DNA of 64,000 nt from Bradyrhizobium manausense (lineage in GTDB: Bacteria > Pseudomonadota > Alphaproteobacteria > Rhizobiales > Xanthobacteraceae): NCBI RefSeq assembly GCF_018129685.1, contig NZ_JAFCLG010000004.1, positions 310,001-374,000 of the forward strand. The letters are read 5' to 3'. Made by a program: the position numbers and the translations under genes. The notes under the pieces are model-generated. The model did not search any database, was not told the DNA's origin, and worked only from the letters and a program-made list of their open reading frames with translations. Shown here one piece after another: positions 27,126-35,907 of this stretch (positions are counted from its first letter, which is position 1; every line of letters starts with the position of its first letter).

Positions 27126-27269
27126 GCCTGCCCGCGCCGATATTGCGCTTGGTCCCACCTCCCGGCTGGAGGCAGACCGCGTGGCAGCGGCGGTTTCCGG
27201 AGCCTGGCCGCTGGCGAGCGGTGCTGCAAATGTGATAATCAAGCAAGAAAAAGAGGGAGGAGCGCGACC

Positions 27270-27611
27270 ATGATCGAACCGAAGCTCGAAGTTCCGGCTG
27301 AACTGCGTGACCTGGCCGAGAAAACCATCGACCAGGCCGAGAAGGCATTCGGCATGTTTTTCGATGCCGCCACCAAATCGATGTCGTCGGTTCCAGGAGC
27401 GGGCGCGGACGTGTCCAAGCAGGCACTCGCCTTCACTGAGCAGAACATGAAGGCGGCATTCGAGCATGCCCGTAAGCTGGTTCACGCAACCGACCTGCAG
27501 GAGGCGATGCGCATCCAGTCCGAGTTCCTGCGCAGTCAATTCACCAACGCCGGCGATCACATGCGCCAGATGACCGGGAACTTCATGCAGCCCGGCAAAG
27601 GCAAATCCTGA
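27270..27611 (+). CDS. Phasin family protein
   Basis: 113 residues, amphipathic helical throughout. LRDLAEKTIDQAEKAFGMFF, FTEQNMKAAFEHARKLVHAT and IQSEFLRSQF are typical Phasin_2 segments. Phasins coat polyhydroxyalkanoate granules. AGGGAGGAG precedes the ATG, one of the strongest SDs in the window, consistent with high expression. The PHA synthase is not in this window. Confidence 0.85.
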   Translation: MIEPKLEVPAELRDLAEKTIDQAEKAFGMFFDAATKSMSSVPGAGADVSKQALAFTEQNMKAAFEHARKLVHATDLQEAMRIQSEFLRSQFTNAGDHMRQMTGNFMQPGKGKS

Positions 27612-27799
27612 TCGGACGCCGCTCCGTCTGCTTACAAATTGATCTTGCGTCGCGGCGAGATGCGCATTTCAATTCTGCTGCAGGTCCATGATGGCCCACC
27701 GGATGAACTTCATCCGCCGTCCATCGTCCTTTCTGCTGATCCCTGTCGGTTCACCCGGCAGGGATTTGCATTTCCAGGGCCTTGCTATCGACCGGCCCG

Positions 27800-28111
27800 C
27801 TACTGGCGCAGCGACCCGATATAGGCGGCCAGATCGGCGGCTTCGATCCGGCTTAAGGGAAAGTTCGGCATCTTCGGGTGCGGGTCGAGGAGGAAGAAGG
27901 CGAGCCTCTCCGGGCTGAAATCAGGCCTGCGCGCAATCGATGCGAAGGACGGTACGTCGGCGCTGGCCTGGGTCTGGCCGCTCGTGACGAGATGGCAACT
28001 CGCGCACCAGCGCCGCGCAAGATCGGCGCCGTGATCGGCGTCAGCGGCGAGCGCAGCCGAACTCGAGAGCGCCGCAAGCAAAAGCGAAATTTGCCCGACA
28101 TGTGCGCGCAT
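27800..28111 (-). CDS. Small c-type cytochrome
   Basis: 103 residues. Signal peptide MRAHVGQISLLLAALSSSAA cleaved near LAADA, one CASCH haem-binding motif (residues 36-40) and a Met ligand in PKMPNFPLS. A single-haem class I cytochrome c of the periplasm, of the short variety that donates electrons to oxidases or dehydrogenases. No partner gene adjacent. Confidence 0.82.
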   Translation of the reverse strand: MRAHVGQISLLLAALSSSAALAADADHGADLARRWCASCHLVTSGQTQASADVPSFASIARRPDFSPERLAFFLLDPHPKMPNFPLSRIEAADLAAYIGSLRQ

Positions 28112-28406
28112 CTGGTCACCTCTGTTCGTTTCGTTTGCCTGCGGACCTGATCTTCAGCCGCAGCATGATCCCGGAAATTGTGAGAGGTCGACGCGCGTGA
28201 TGATCGACCGGAGCAACCTCCGGGCCGAACGGTAGACATAACGTAAGAGCCTGGAAATCCTGGCCGGGGGCAAGCCTAAGCCCTCCGCATCAAGCCTGCT
28301 GGTATCAAGGCTATGGCTAAGGTGGAACACGCGCCTCTCCGATGCTGCACGGCCCTTGTACCGCGGCCGGCATGGAGCTGCGTTGATCTGCCGCAAAGCC
28401 TTCCGG

Positions 28407-29237
28407 CTAGTAGTCGCCCGGGTTCATGATCATCGGGCTCGTCGTATCGGCCGGCGCGAGCGCGCTGCTGGTGCTTTCGCGCAGGAAGCGGTCCAGCGTC
28501 GCCTGGATCTTCTCCTTGACCGCATCGGGCCCACGATCGCTCATCTCGGTGTGCTGCGCACCGGTGTTGACGATGTCGATGCCGCGCGCCTTGGCCTCTT
28601 CCGGCGTCGGCAGCACGCCGGGGTCGGTCTGGAAATGCGGATCTTTCGAGCGAAACGACAGAATCTTCATGCGGTCGCTCAGGACGAAGGGCACCCTGAG
28701 ATTGTCGAGCGTGATGACCTTCGACACGAGTTCGGGATGCTGCCGGGCAACATACATGGAGACATCGCCGCCGTTGGAATGACCGACCAGGGTGATGTGG
28801 TCGTAGTCGGCATTCTGTTCCCGGTCCTTCAAGGTGTTCAGCACGAAGAGAATGTTGGCCTCGCATCGCATATAGACCTCGCGCCGGCCGACATAGGGCT
28901 GGCCGACATGAGTCATCAGGGGTGGATCGCTCGGCAGGTCCTGCTGGATGCTGGCGACGAGATAGCCGCGCGCCGCAAGCACGTTGGCGAGGAAGGAATA
29001 CTCGGTGGCCTTGACCGTGTTGCCGTTGCTGATGATGGCGACCGGAAGCTTCCAGAGACCGAGATTGGCCTTGGTCTCGTAGTCGCGCCGGACCGCGATG
29101 TCGACCGAGATCGGCCGCTGACGCGAGGCGTCAAACAAGGACAGCATCTCGTGGCGGATCGCGAATTTGGCGACGATAATATACTGGCCTGCCGCGAGGA
29201 CGCAGAGGAAGGCCAAAACTGCTAAAACCCTCTTCAT
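28407..29237 (-). CDS. Alpha/beta hydrolase, exported or membrane-anchored
   Basis: 276 residues. An N-terminal hydrophobic segment (VLAVLAFLCVLAAGQYIIVA) could be a signal anchor. The nucleophile elbow is GHSNGG in ITLVGHSNGGDVSMYVARQH, with a late His in GAQHTEM as base. It resembles dienelactone-hydrolase/lipase-like enzymes; substrate unknown. Flanked by 295 bp with no gene (28112-28406). Confidence 0.7.
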   Translation of the reverse strand: MKRVLAVLAFLCVLAAGQYIIVAKFAIRHEMLSLFDASRQRPISVDIAVRRDYETKANLGLWKLPVAIISNGNTVKATEYSFLANVLAARGYLVASIQQDLPSDPPLMTHVGQPYVGRREVYMRCEANILFVLNTLKDREQNADYDHITLVGHSNGGDVSMYVARQHPELVSKVITLDNLRVPFVLSDRMKILSFRSKDPHFQTDPGVLPTPEEAKARGIDIVNTGAQHTEMSDRGPDAVKEKIQATLDRFLRESTSSALAPADTTSPMIMNPGDY

Positions 29238-29378
29238 GGTTCCGTCTCAATCACTTTTGACTGAACATGGCTACGGGAAACGCCCAGATCGAGCGATCGT
29301 GAGCAGGTTACGGGATTAAATTTAGGCAAGTCTGTGAGGCTGGCCCCAAAGGGCCCCATCCCGGCCAGGCCAGCAGGG

Positions 29379-31175
29379 TTAGAGACAACCGCCTCTGCCG
29401 CGCTCGGGGCAGAGCCTGAAAGCGCTCGACAGGGTGAACAGGAAGCGCGGGCTGCGGCGCTCATTGTCCGGCGCCCGGTAGCTCAAGGGCACGGCCACGC
29501 CAAAGTCCGCCTGGAGGTCATGCGGCAGGAAGAACCGCACGCCGGCACCGGCCGACGTCAGCGCCAGGCCGTCGCTCAGCCGGTAACCGTCGTTCCAGAC
29601 GGCGCCAGCGTCGCCAAAGGCGTAAAGCTGGTAGCCGCTCCAGTAGCGGAAATTGAGCTTCTGGTCGAAGCGCAGCTCGAGCGAACCGGCAAGACCGTTG
29701 TCGCCGCTGATCTCGGCCGCACCATAGCCGCGGCCGAAGGCTGCTCCGCCGAGATAGAATTGCTGCGACGTGAACAGCGGCCGCGATGCGGTCTGGCTCG
29801 CCGCGGACAGCTTGAGCGACCAGGCATCGGTGAGTGTCTGGTAACGCGTGAACCAGACATTCAGGACTGAAAAGTTTGAGGAAGCGCCATCGCGCGATAA
29901 CAGATCGTCGTTGAATTGCGAGGCGCCGAATATGTCGAGACCCTGGCGGAAGCTCACCGTCGCATAGTTGGTGCCGCCAAAATTATCCTGCAGCCTATAG
30001 TCGGCCGTGACGCTGGCGGTCCTGATATGGTCGTTGTACCAGGGGCCGTAGAGATCGTGTTCCGATACATTGCTGAAGGTCGTCGCCGCAGTCACAGTCA
30101 GCGTGGACGATTGCGACTGGAGCGGAATGATGCTGGCACGCAGCTCGAACGCTTCGGTCGTGGTGATGTCGCTGGCGAGGCGGCGTGCATCGCCAGGCCT
30201 GACCGCGCTGTATAGCACGGAGCCGCCGAGCCTGACGCCGTCGACACCGACCGGAGCGTCGTAAGACAGCCGCGTGAAGCCTAGCTCGCGCGGGTCGTTG
30301 GCGATGGTCGAGAGGTTGACTGCGAGCGTGTCGCCGGGCGTGAGGTACGAGTTGAACGCGCCCGTCGCGTAGGTCTGCCACGGACCGACCGATGATGAGC
30401 CGAGATTGTCCAGGCCGAACGATGTGAAGACGTGCCAGGTTTTCAGATAGATCGTGAGGCGGAAGCGACCAGTCGCGCCGCCGATCTCCTCGAGTGCAGT
30501 ATCGGTGATCCGGACGCCCGGCCAGCCGTTGACGAGATAGAGCTGGCGTTCCAGCGTTGCCAGACGCGAGGGATGCTCGGCCAGGATCGGCCCGAGCATC
30601 GGCCTCACGCCGAACTGATCGGCCCCGTCACCCTTCAGCTCGGTTTCCACGATTGCGCCTTCGAGCACCTCGATGCGAACACGGCCGTCGGCGATGTCCT
30701 GTGCCGGCACGATCGCGCGACTGAGATGGAAGCCCTGGGCGCGGTAGAGGTCACTGATCGCGCCGGCGATCGAGGCGAGATCCGCTTGCGAGACCATCTT
30801 GCCGAGATAGGGCTGGTAGATCGTTGCGATGCGATCGTGGGGGATGGCGTGGGCGCCGCTGATGTCCATGCCGCGTAGCACAAACTGCGGCCTGGTATCC
30901 CCGCCGGTATTGGGCTGGCCGACCGAGGGCAGCTTCACCGAAGGCCGGTTCAGGGATTCTTGCTCGGTTTGGTTTTCGAAATATTTCTCGGGCTGACGAG
31001 GATCGAACCCCGGCTGGTTCGCCTGTTGCGCGAAGGTCTGCGATATTCCCGCAAACGTCGGCCCGAACAGTAACAGTGCGGCAGTAAGATAACGTCCCGC
31101 CGTGCCACGCGCGGGCTTTTCTCCGTAGTTTGACAGAGACGTCCCCAGGCGCCGGTAAGGTTTCAGTAGCCGCAT
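29379..31175 (-). CDS. ShlB/FhaC/HecB family outer-membrane transporter (two-partner secretion)
   Basis: 598 residues. A signal peptide near residues 28-50 is followed by a Pro/Gln-rich lead, a POTRA domain (about 95-170: RGMDISGAHAIPHDRIATIY, VLEGAIVETELKG) and a C-terminal barrel with the ShlB-type FLGGAAFGRGYGAAEISGDN-like segment (YLGGAAFGRGYG). It would export a large TpsA-type protein, yet no haemagglutinin-like gene is nearby. It is divergent from the FecR-domain gene, 129 bp apart. Confidence 0.85.
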   Translation of the reverse strand: MRLLKPYRRLGTSLSNYGEKPARGTAGRYLTAALLLFGPTFAGISQTFAQQANQPGFDPRQPEKYFENQTEQESLNRPSVKLPSVGQPNTGGDTRPQFVLRGMDISGAHAIPHDRIATIYQPYLGKMVSQADLASIAGAISDLYRAQGFHLSRAIVPAQDIADGRVRIEVLEGAIVETELKGDGADQFGVRPMLGPILAEHPSRLATLERQLYLVNGWPGVRITDTALEEIGGATGRFRLTIYLKTWHVFTSFGLDNLGSSSVGPWQTYATGAFNSYLTPGDTLAVNLSTIANDPRELGFTRLSYDAPVGVDGVRLGGSVLYSAVRPGDARRLASDITTTEAFELRASIIPLQSQSSTLTVTAATTFSNVSEHDLYGPWYNDHIRTASVTADYRLQDNFGGTNYATVSFRQGLDIFGASQFNDDLLSRDGASSNFSVLNVWFTRYQTLTDAWSLKLSAASQTASRPLFTSQQFYLGGAAFGRGYGAAEISGDNGLAGSLELRFDQKLNFRYWSGYQLYAFGDAGAVWNDGYRLSDGLALTSAGAGVRFFLPHDLQADFGVAVPLSYRAPDNERRSPRFLFTLSSAFRLCPERGRGGCL

Positions 31176-31304
31176 GATTTTTCATAGTTTTTTATGGTCA
31201 ATGATCCGTTAATGCGGCCGCCCGACTCCCGGGCTCCCGCTAAGCCAATCTTGAGTGATCTCGGATACGCAGAAGACTCGCAGTAACTTTGGCTGAGGGT
31301 CATC

Positions 31305-32549
31305 ATGCTCGTCCGGATTGGAATGCGGTGCGCCGTGATGGCGGCACTGATCCTGGGAACGGCGTCCGTTGCATCCGCTGCGGATGACGGCGTCTGGTCG
31401 GTCAGCAGGTCATCGGGGGAGGTCTGGCTCGCGACCAACGGCGCGCAGCAGGTCTCGTTGAATCAGGAAGAGACGCTGAAGCCGGGCGATACCATTCGCA
31501 CCGGGCGTAACGGACGCGTGCTGCTCGTTCGCGGCGAGGAGACGATCTTGATCTCTCCTAATTCGGTGGTCGGCGTGCCCGCCGAGAAGAAGGAGGGACT
31601 CTCGACCACCATCGTCCAGCAGGCGGGTTCGATCCTGCTCGAGGTCGAAAAGCGCAACGTCAAGCATTTCGAGGTCGAGACGCCGTATCTCGCCGCTGTG
31701 GTCAAGGGAACGCATTTCAGCGTCACGGTGGATGCAGGCAGCACCAAGGTTGGCGTGCTCCGCGGCCAGGTTGAAGTCTCCGATTTCAAGACTGGTCAGA
31801 TCGCGCAAGTGATGCCCGGCCAGGTGGCGACCGCCTTCGAGCACGGCAAGCCCGGTCTCAGCCTCACCGGCACCGGCACGCTCAATCCGATCGAGCAGGG
31901 CAAGCCGCGCGCGTCGACGATCGAGCGCGTTCCTGTGCCGAAGTCGGGCCTGCCCGCGCCGCGCGATGCGGCGAACGGTCATGCGATCCATGCGCTTGGT
32001 ACGATCGACAAGGGCACCAAGGTGGCCGGTGCGTCGCAATTGCATCAATCGGCGGGAGTTCACGCAGTCAAGGCCGGCGTGGTGCACATCTCGAGCTCGC
32101 TCGGCGAGGTCAAGCTGAACTTCCACAAGGTCACCCATGGTCTCGCCCATAACGCGGTCGCACTGGGGCAGGTGCGTAGCGTAAGTGTCAGCACCGACAC
32201 AGTGTGGAGCGATAGCAAGTCGAACGCGACGACCACTGCAGCCAATAGTACTGCGGTCACGGCGGTTTCCGTGAGCAGCAGTGCAGCCACATCGAGCGTC
32301 ATATCGTCGGCCTCGAGCGTGGCAACGACCGTCGCGACGACCGCGGGGTCGGTCGGTGGCACCTCCGGAAGCGGGAGCAGCGGGAGCGGCGCGACCGGCA
32401 ACGGCAATGGCGGAAATGGAAACAGCGGCAACGGCAACAGCGGCAACGGCAATAGCGGGAACGGGAACAGCGGCAACGGGAACAGTGGCAACGGAAACGG
32501 CAACAGCGGCAACAATGGCAACCATTACGGTTGGTACAAGCATCACTAG
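31305..32549 (+). CDS. FecR domain protein with Gly/Asn repeat tail
   Basis: 414 residues. Signal peptide (AALILGTASVASAADD) then a FecR domain: GEVWLATNG, LKPGDTIRTGRNGRVLLVRG, and FEVETPYLAAVVKGTHFSVT with GVLRGQVEVSD. A long linker rich in Ser/Thr/Ala leads to a tail of NGNSG units (about residues 366-406) ending HYGWYKHH. Unlike FecR proper, it has no anti-sigma part and no sigma factor next to it. Such exported FecR proteins often sit beside CHASE2 proteins, as here. Confidence 0.8.
   Translation: MLVRIGMRCAVMAALILGTASVASAADDGVWSVSRSSGEVWLATNGAQQVSLNQEETLKPGDTIRTGRNGRVLLVRGEETILISPNSVVGVPAEKKEGLSTTIVQQAGSILLEVEKRNVKHFEVETPYLAAVVKGTHFSVTVDAGSTKVGVLRGQVEVSDFKTGQIAQVMPGQVATAFEHGKPGLSLTGTGTLNPIEQGKPRASTIERVPVPKSGLPAPRDAANGHAIHALGTIDKGTKVAGASQLHQSAGVHAVKAGVVHISSSLGEVKLNFHKVTHGLAHNAVALGQVRSVSVSTDTVWSDSKSNATTTAANSTAVTAVSVSSSAATSSVISSASSVATTVATTAGSVGGTSGSGSSGSGATGNGNGGNGNSGNGNSGNGNSGNGNSGNGNSGNGNGNSGNNGNHYGWYKHH
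32400..32520 (+). repeat. In-gene 15-bp repeat encoding NGNSG units
   Basis: Near-perfect 15-bp units of the form AACGGCAACAGCGGC in frame with the FecR-domain gene, about eight copies including variants. It encodes a flexible Gly/Asn/Ser tail and could change length by slippage. Confidence 0.8.
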
Positions 32550-32618
32550 GACCGTGCGGTCGTCATAAGGGGGGAGCACTCGGCGGCGAGCGCCGCCCGT
32601 GCGAAGGGGGGCAAGGTG

Positions 32619-35360
32619 ATGCGCTATCGGCCACATATCCTCGTCGTGATCGCCCTGGCGGTCGTGCTGTCCACGGGATGGCACGGCGCGCTGCGCAGTG
32701 CGCTCACAGATCTGCGCTTTGCCTGGCAGTCGCGTGCAGCCACCGGCAACGTCGTCGTCGTCGCCATCGACGCCCCCTCAATCGATCAGATTGGTGTGTG
32801 GCCCTGGCCCCGCAGCCTGCACGCTGACCTCCTGCACAGGCTCGAGGCCGCCGGCGCGCAGGACGTGGCTTTCGACATCGATTTCAGTTCGCCGGCGGAT
32901 CCGGCTTCGGACGAAGCCTTTCTTGCCGCACTTCGCGAGGTCGGTGGCTCGACCATCCTGCCATCCTTCAAGCAGCCCACGCCAAATGGAGGCGCGGCCC
33001 ACATCAATCGGCCTCTGAAGCCGTTCGGCAACCAGTCGTGGCCGGCCGTGGTCAATGTCGCGGTCGAATCCGATGGGCTCGTTCGCCGCTATCCAGTCGC
33101 GGAAAAGCTCGGTGACGCCCAGATGCCTTCGATGGCGGTGGTGTTGGCGAGACAGGACGCCAATCGGCGGCCGCCATTCCTGATCGACTTCGGCATTCGG
33201 GCTGCGTCGATTCCTGTTGTTTCCTATGTCGACGTGCTGCGGCGCGATGCCAAGACGCTCGACAAGCTGAGGGACAAGAAGGTCATTGTCGGTGCCACGG
33301 CACTCGAGCTCGGCGACCGGTTCAGCGTTCCCAACGGCCGCATTCTCGCAGGACCCATTTTGCAGGCGCTGGCAACGGAGTCGGTTCTGCAGAACCGTAT
33401 GCTGCGCTGGACGTCCGATATCGGCATGATCGCCGGCCTTGCCGTGATCTGCCTGCTGATGATGTATTCGTGGCGCCGTGTCGCGCCGGGCGTCCGCGTC
33501 GCCGTCCTGCTCGCGGCGGGCGGCGGCATCGAACTGTCTGCGGTCCTTGTGCAGGAACGTTGGCCAGTCATCATCGACACGTCGCTGTTTCACATCGCGA
33601 TCGTCGCCTATTTGACAGCCATCGCGCTGGACGAGATCGATTTCCGCAGCCTGTTGGGGCGGATTGCCGAAAGCCGCTTTCACCGTATCGCGATGTCGCT
33701 TGGCGATGGTCTGGTCTGCACCGATGAACATCACCGGATTACGGTCTGGAATCCCGGCGCCAGCGCCATCTTTGGCTACATGCCAACCGAGATGATCGGT
33801 CGCCCATTTGAGATGCTGTGTGCGATTCCGGTGGAAGCTGGCACGAAGGCCTTCGCCATCCGCGACGCTGCACGTCAGGCGCTGCTGGTCCCCGGCGGTG
33901 CCGTCGTCGTCGAATTCGAAGGCCGTCGCAAGAACGGGGAAACTTTCCCCGTCGAAGCGAGCTTTTCGGGCTGGCAGGGAACGGACGGATTCCAATATGG
34001 CGCAATCCTGCGCGACATCTCCGTGCGCAAGCGCGAGGCAGAACGCGTCAGGTATCTCGCCGAGTACGATGCGCTGACCGGTCTTGCCAATCGCAATACG
34101 CTGCATGCAAAGTTGGTCAGCCTCATCGGTGCGGCGAAGCGGCGGTCGTCCGAGGCGGCGCTGCTTGTGCTTGGGCTCGACGGCTTTCAGCGGATCAACG
34201 ATATGTTCGGCCATTCGGCCGGAGATATCGCGCTTCAGGCCGTCGCCGAGCGCCTGCGAATGGAAGTTGGCGGCAAGGCGGTCGTCGCCCGGCTCAGCGG
34301 CGACGAATTCGCGATCGCGCTCGATTGCACCGAGGCCGGCGAGACCATTGCCGCGTTCGCCGAACGGATCGCCCGCGCGTTCGAAGCGCCGCTAGTCACG
34401 GTTACACGCCAGCACCGGATCAAGATCAGCATCGGCGTTGCCGTATATCCGGAAGGCGGACTGACCGCGGACGATCTGCTGAGCAACGGCCATCTTGCGC
34501 TGACCAAGGCAAAGCTGACGCAGCGCGGCAGTCTCGTGATCTTCGAGAACGCCATCAGGCATGAACTGGAGAGCCGGCTGACGCTGGAGAGCGAATTGGC
34601 GCTTGCCGCGGACCGCGGTGAGTTCGAGCTTTTCTACCAGCCCCAGGTGCGCCTGATCGACGGCAGCCTGGTGGGGGCCGAAGCGCTGATCCGGTGGCGT
34701 CACCCGGTGCGCGGCTACGTCTCGCCCGGCGAGTTCATGCCGGTGGTCAACTCGTCGGCATTGTCCGAGCGGATCGCGAACTGGGTGATGCAGACCGCGG
34801 CCCGGCAGGCGCGCGCGTGGGAATTGTCGGGCCACAAAGTGCGCGTCGCCATCAATCTCTCGCCGTCGCAGCTTCATTGCGGTGATCTCGCGGATTCGGT
34901 TGCGCAATTGCTGAAAATGACGGGTCTTTCGCCCTCGCTGCTTGAGTTGGAAGTTACCGAAGATATCCTGCTGCACGACGAGAGCCGGGTGCTCGACATG
35001 TTCAAGCGGATCCAGCAGCTTGGAGTCCGCATCCTGTTCGACGATTTCGGAACGGGCTATGCGAGCCTGAGCTATCTGAAGAAATTTCCGCTCGACGGGC
35101 TCAAGATCGATCGCTCGTTCGTGCTGGACCTGCTCGCGGATTCCGACGACGCCGCGATCGTCGGATCAACGATCGGCCTCAGCAAGCAGCTTGGCTTGAC
35201 GGTTGTCGCTGAAGGCATCGAGAATCGGGCTACGGCCGACTTCCTGGTCAGCATGGGCTGCGAGGAAGGGCAGGGGTACTTCTTCGGTCGTCCGATGCCC
35301 GCCGACGCTTTCGAGAAGCAGTTCCTGGCGGCCGAATTCGAGGCTGTCAGCGCGGCCTGA
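32619..35360 (+). CDS. CHASE2-PAS-GGDEF-EAL signalling protein
   Basis: 913 residues from the ATG at 32619 (a GTG lies one codon before). After one N-terminal membrane segment comes a periplasmic CHASE2 domain (about 30-260; VVVVAIDAPSIDQIGVWPWP), then two or three membrane helices (about 265-345), a PAS domain (about 360-475), a GGDEF domain with the variant signature SGDEF (RLSGDEFAIAL) and an EAL domain with intact EALIRW, DDFGTGYASLSYL and LKIDRSFV motifs. The phosphodiesterase for cyclic di-GMP looks active; the cyclase is uncertain. It is 69 bp after the FecR-domain gene, likely the same operon. Confidence 0.9.
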   Translation: MRYRPHILVVIALAVVLSTGWHGALRSALTDLRFAWQSRAATGNVVVVAIDAPSIDQIGVWPWPRSLHADLLHRLEAAGAQDVAFDIDFSSPADPASDEAFLAALREVGGSTILPSFKQPTPNGGAAHINRPLKPFGNQSWPAVVNVAVESDGLVRRYPVAEKLGDAQMPSMAVVLARQDANRRPPFLIDFGIRAASIPVVSYVDVLRRDAKTLDKLRDKKVIVGATALELGDRFSVPNGRILAGPILQALATESVLQNRMLRWTSDIGMIAGLAVICLLMMYSWRRVAPGVRVAVLLAAGGGIELSAVLVQERWPVIIDTSLFHIAIVAYLTAIALDEIDFRSLLGRIAESRFHRIAMSLGDGLVCTDEHHRITVWNPGASAIFGYMPTEMIGRPFEMLCAIPVEAGTKAFAIRDAARQALLVPGGAVVVEFEGRRKNGETFPVEASFSGWQGTDGFQYGAILRDISVRKREAERVRYLAEYDALTGLANRNTLHAKLVSLIGAAKRRSSEAALLVLGLDGFQRINDMFGHSAGDIALQAVAERLRMEVGGKAVVARLSGDEFAIALDCTEAGETIAAFAERIARAFEAPLVTVTRQHRIKISIGVAVYPEGGLTADDLLSNGHLALTKAKLTQRGSLVIFENAIRHELESRLTLESELALAADRGEFELFYQPQVRLIDGSLVGAEALIRWRHPVRGYVSPGEFMPVVNSSALSERIANWVMQTAARQARAWELSGHKVRVAINLSPSQLHCGDLADSVAQLLKMTGLSPSLLELEVTEDILLHDESRVLDMFKRIQQLGVRILFDDFGTGYASLSYLKKFPLDGLKIDRSFVLDLLADSDDAAIVGSTIGLSKQLGLTVVAEGIENRATADFLVSMGCEEGQGYFFGRPMPADAFEKQFLAAEFEAVSAA

Positions 35361-35379
35361 GTCGTTTCGGTTCGGATTG

Positions 35380-35640
35380 TCAGCGCCGGCGCGCAACCGC
35401 AACGCCAAAGAGAAAAGCGACGAACAGGCTGGCGAGGGGCGCCTCGCGCGTGATTGCCGCTACGGTGGCAAGCGGCCGTCCCGGCTTTCGCGCTTCATTG
35501 ATCGCGACGGTGAGGCGATCGCCGGCAGCGCGCAATCCTCCTGCGACCTCGCCGATGGTGTGGGACACGTCGGTGGCTGCATCGATGGCGCGCTCGGCCA
35601 TGCCGGGCTGGGGATTGGGCTGCGGTATGTCCGTGCTCAC
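35380..35640 (-). CDS. Small membrane-tethered hypothetical protein
   Basis: 86 residues from the GTG at 35640 (STDIPQPNPQPGMAERAIDA). The middle is helical (GEVAGGLRAAGDRLTVAINEA) and the end is one hydrophobic segment followed by ARRR, as in DUF883/ElaB-like inner-membrane proteins. A longer frame upstream includes a 48-bp duplication and is not used. Convergent with the EAL gene. Confidence 0.5.
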   Translation of the reverse strand: MSTDIPQPNPQPGMAERAIDAATDVSHTIGEVAGGLRAAGDRLTVAINEARKPGRPLATVAAITREAPLASLFVAFLFGVAVARRR

Positions 35641-35681
35641 GCTTGCAACCTCCAAACCTGAAGATGAAGACTGAGGCCGGC

Positions 35682-35777
35682 ACCTTTGGCTATCCGCGCG
35701 TGCGCTTGTTCTGAACAGCGGGCCCGAAGACCTTTGGCTATCCGCGACAGGCGCCGTCTTGAACGGCGGGTACCGGC
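35682..35777. repeat. 48-bp tandem duplication, two diverged units
   Basis: Units at 35682-35729 and 35730-35777 share the first 17 bases (ACCTTTGGCTATCCGCG) exactly and a similar TTGAACGGCGGG-like end. It lies in the intergenic region before the arginase gene. Confidence 0.55.
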
Positions 35778-35907
35778 CTTGCAGTGGAAATGCCGCGCGC
35801 GGCAATTGGTTCCGAGGGACGTTCGTCCTTTCCCCGGAGACCCCGTGAAACGACGGGGCCGAATCTCTGCTACGCTGTTGCAGCCTTGCTGATCTCAGGA
35901 GATTGCC

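Noticed and set aside
27741..27763. Hairpin CCCTG-t-CGG / CCG-g-CAGGG after the phasin gene as a terminator
   Set aside because: Short interrupted stem, no T-run and more than 125 bp after the stop codon; too weak to call.
31410..32684. 424-codon minus-strand frame opposite the FecR gene
   Set aside because: Shadow produced by the repetitive, GC-rich coding strand.
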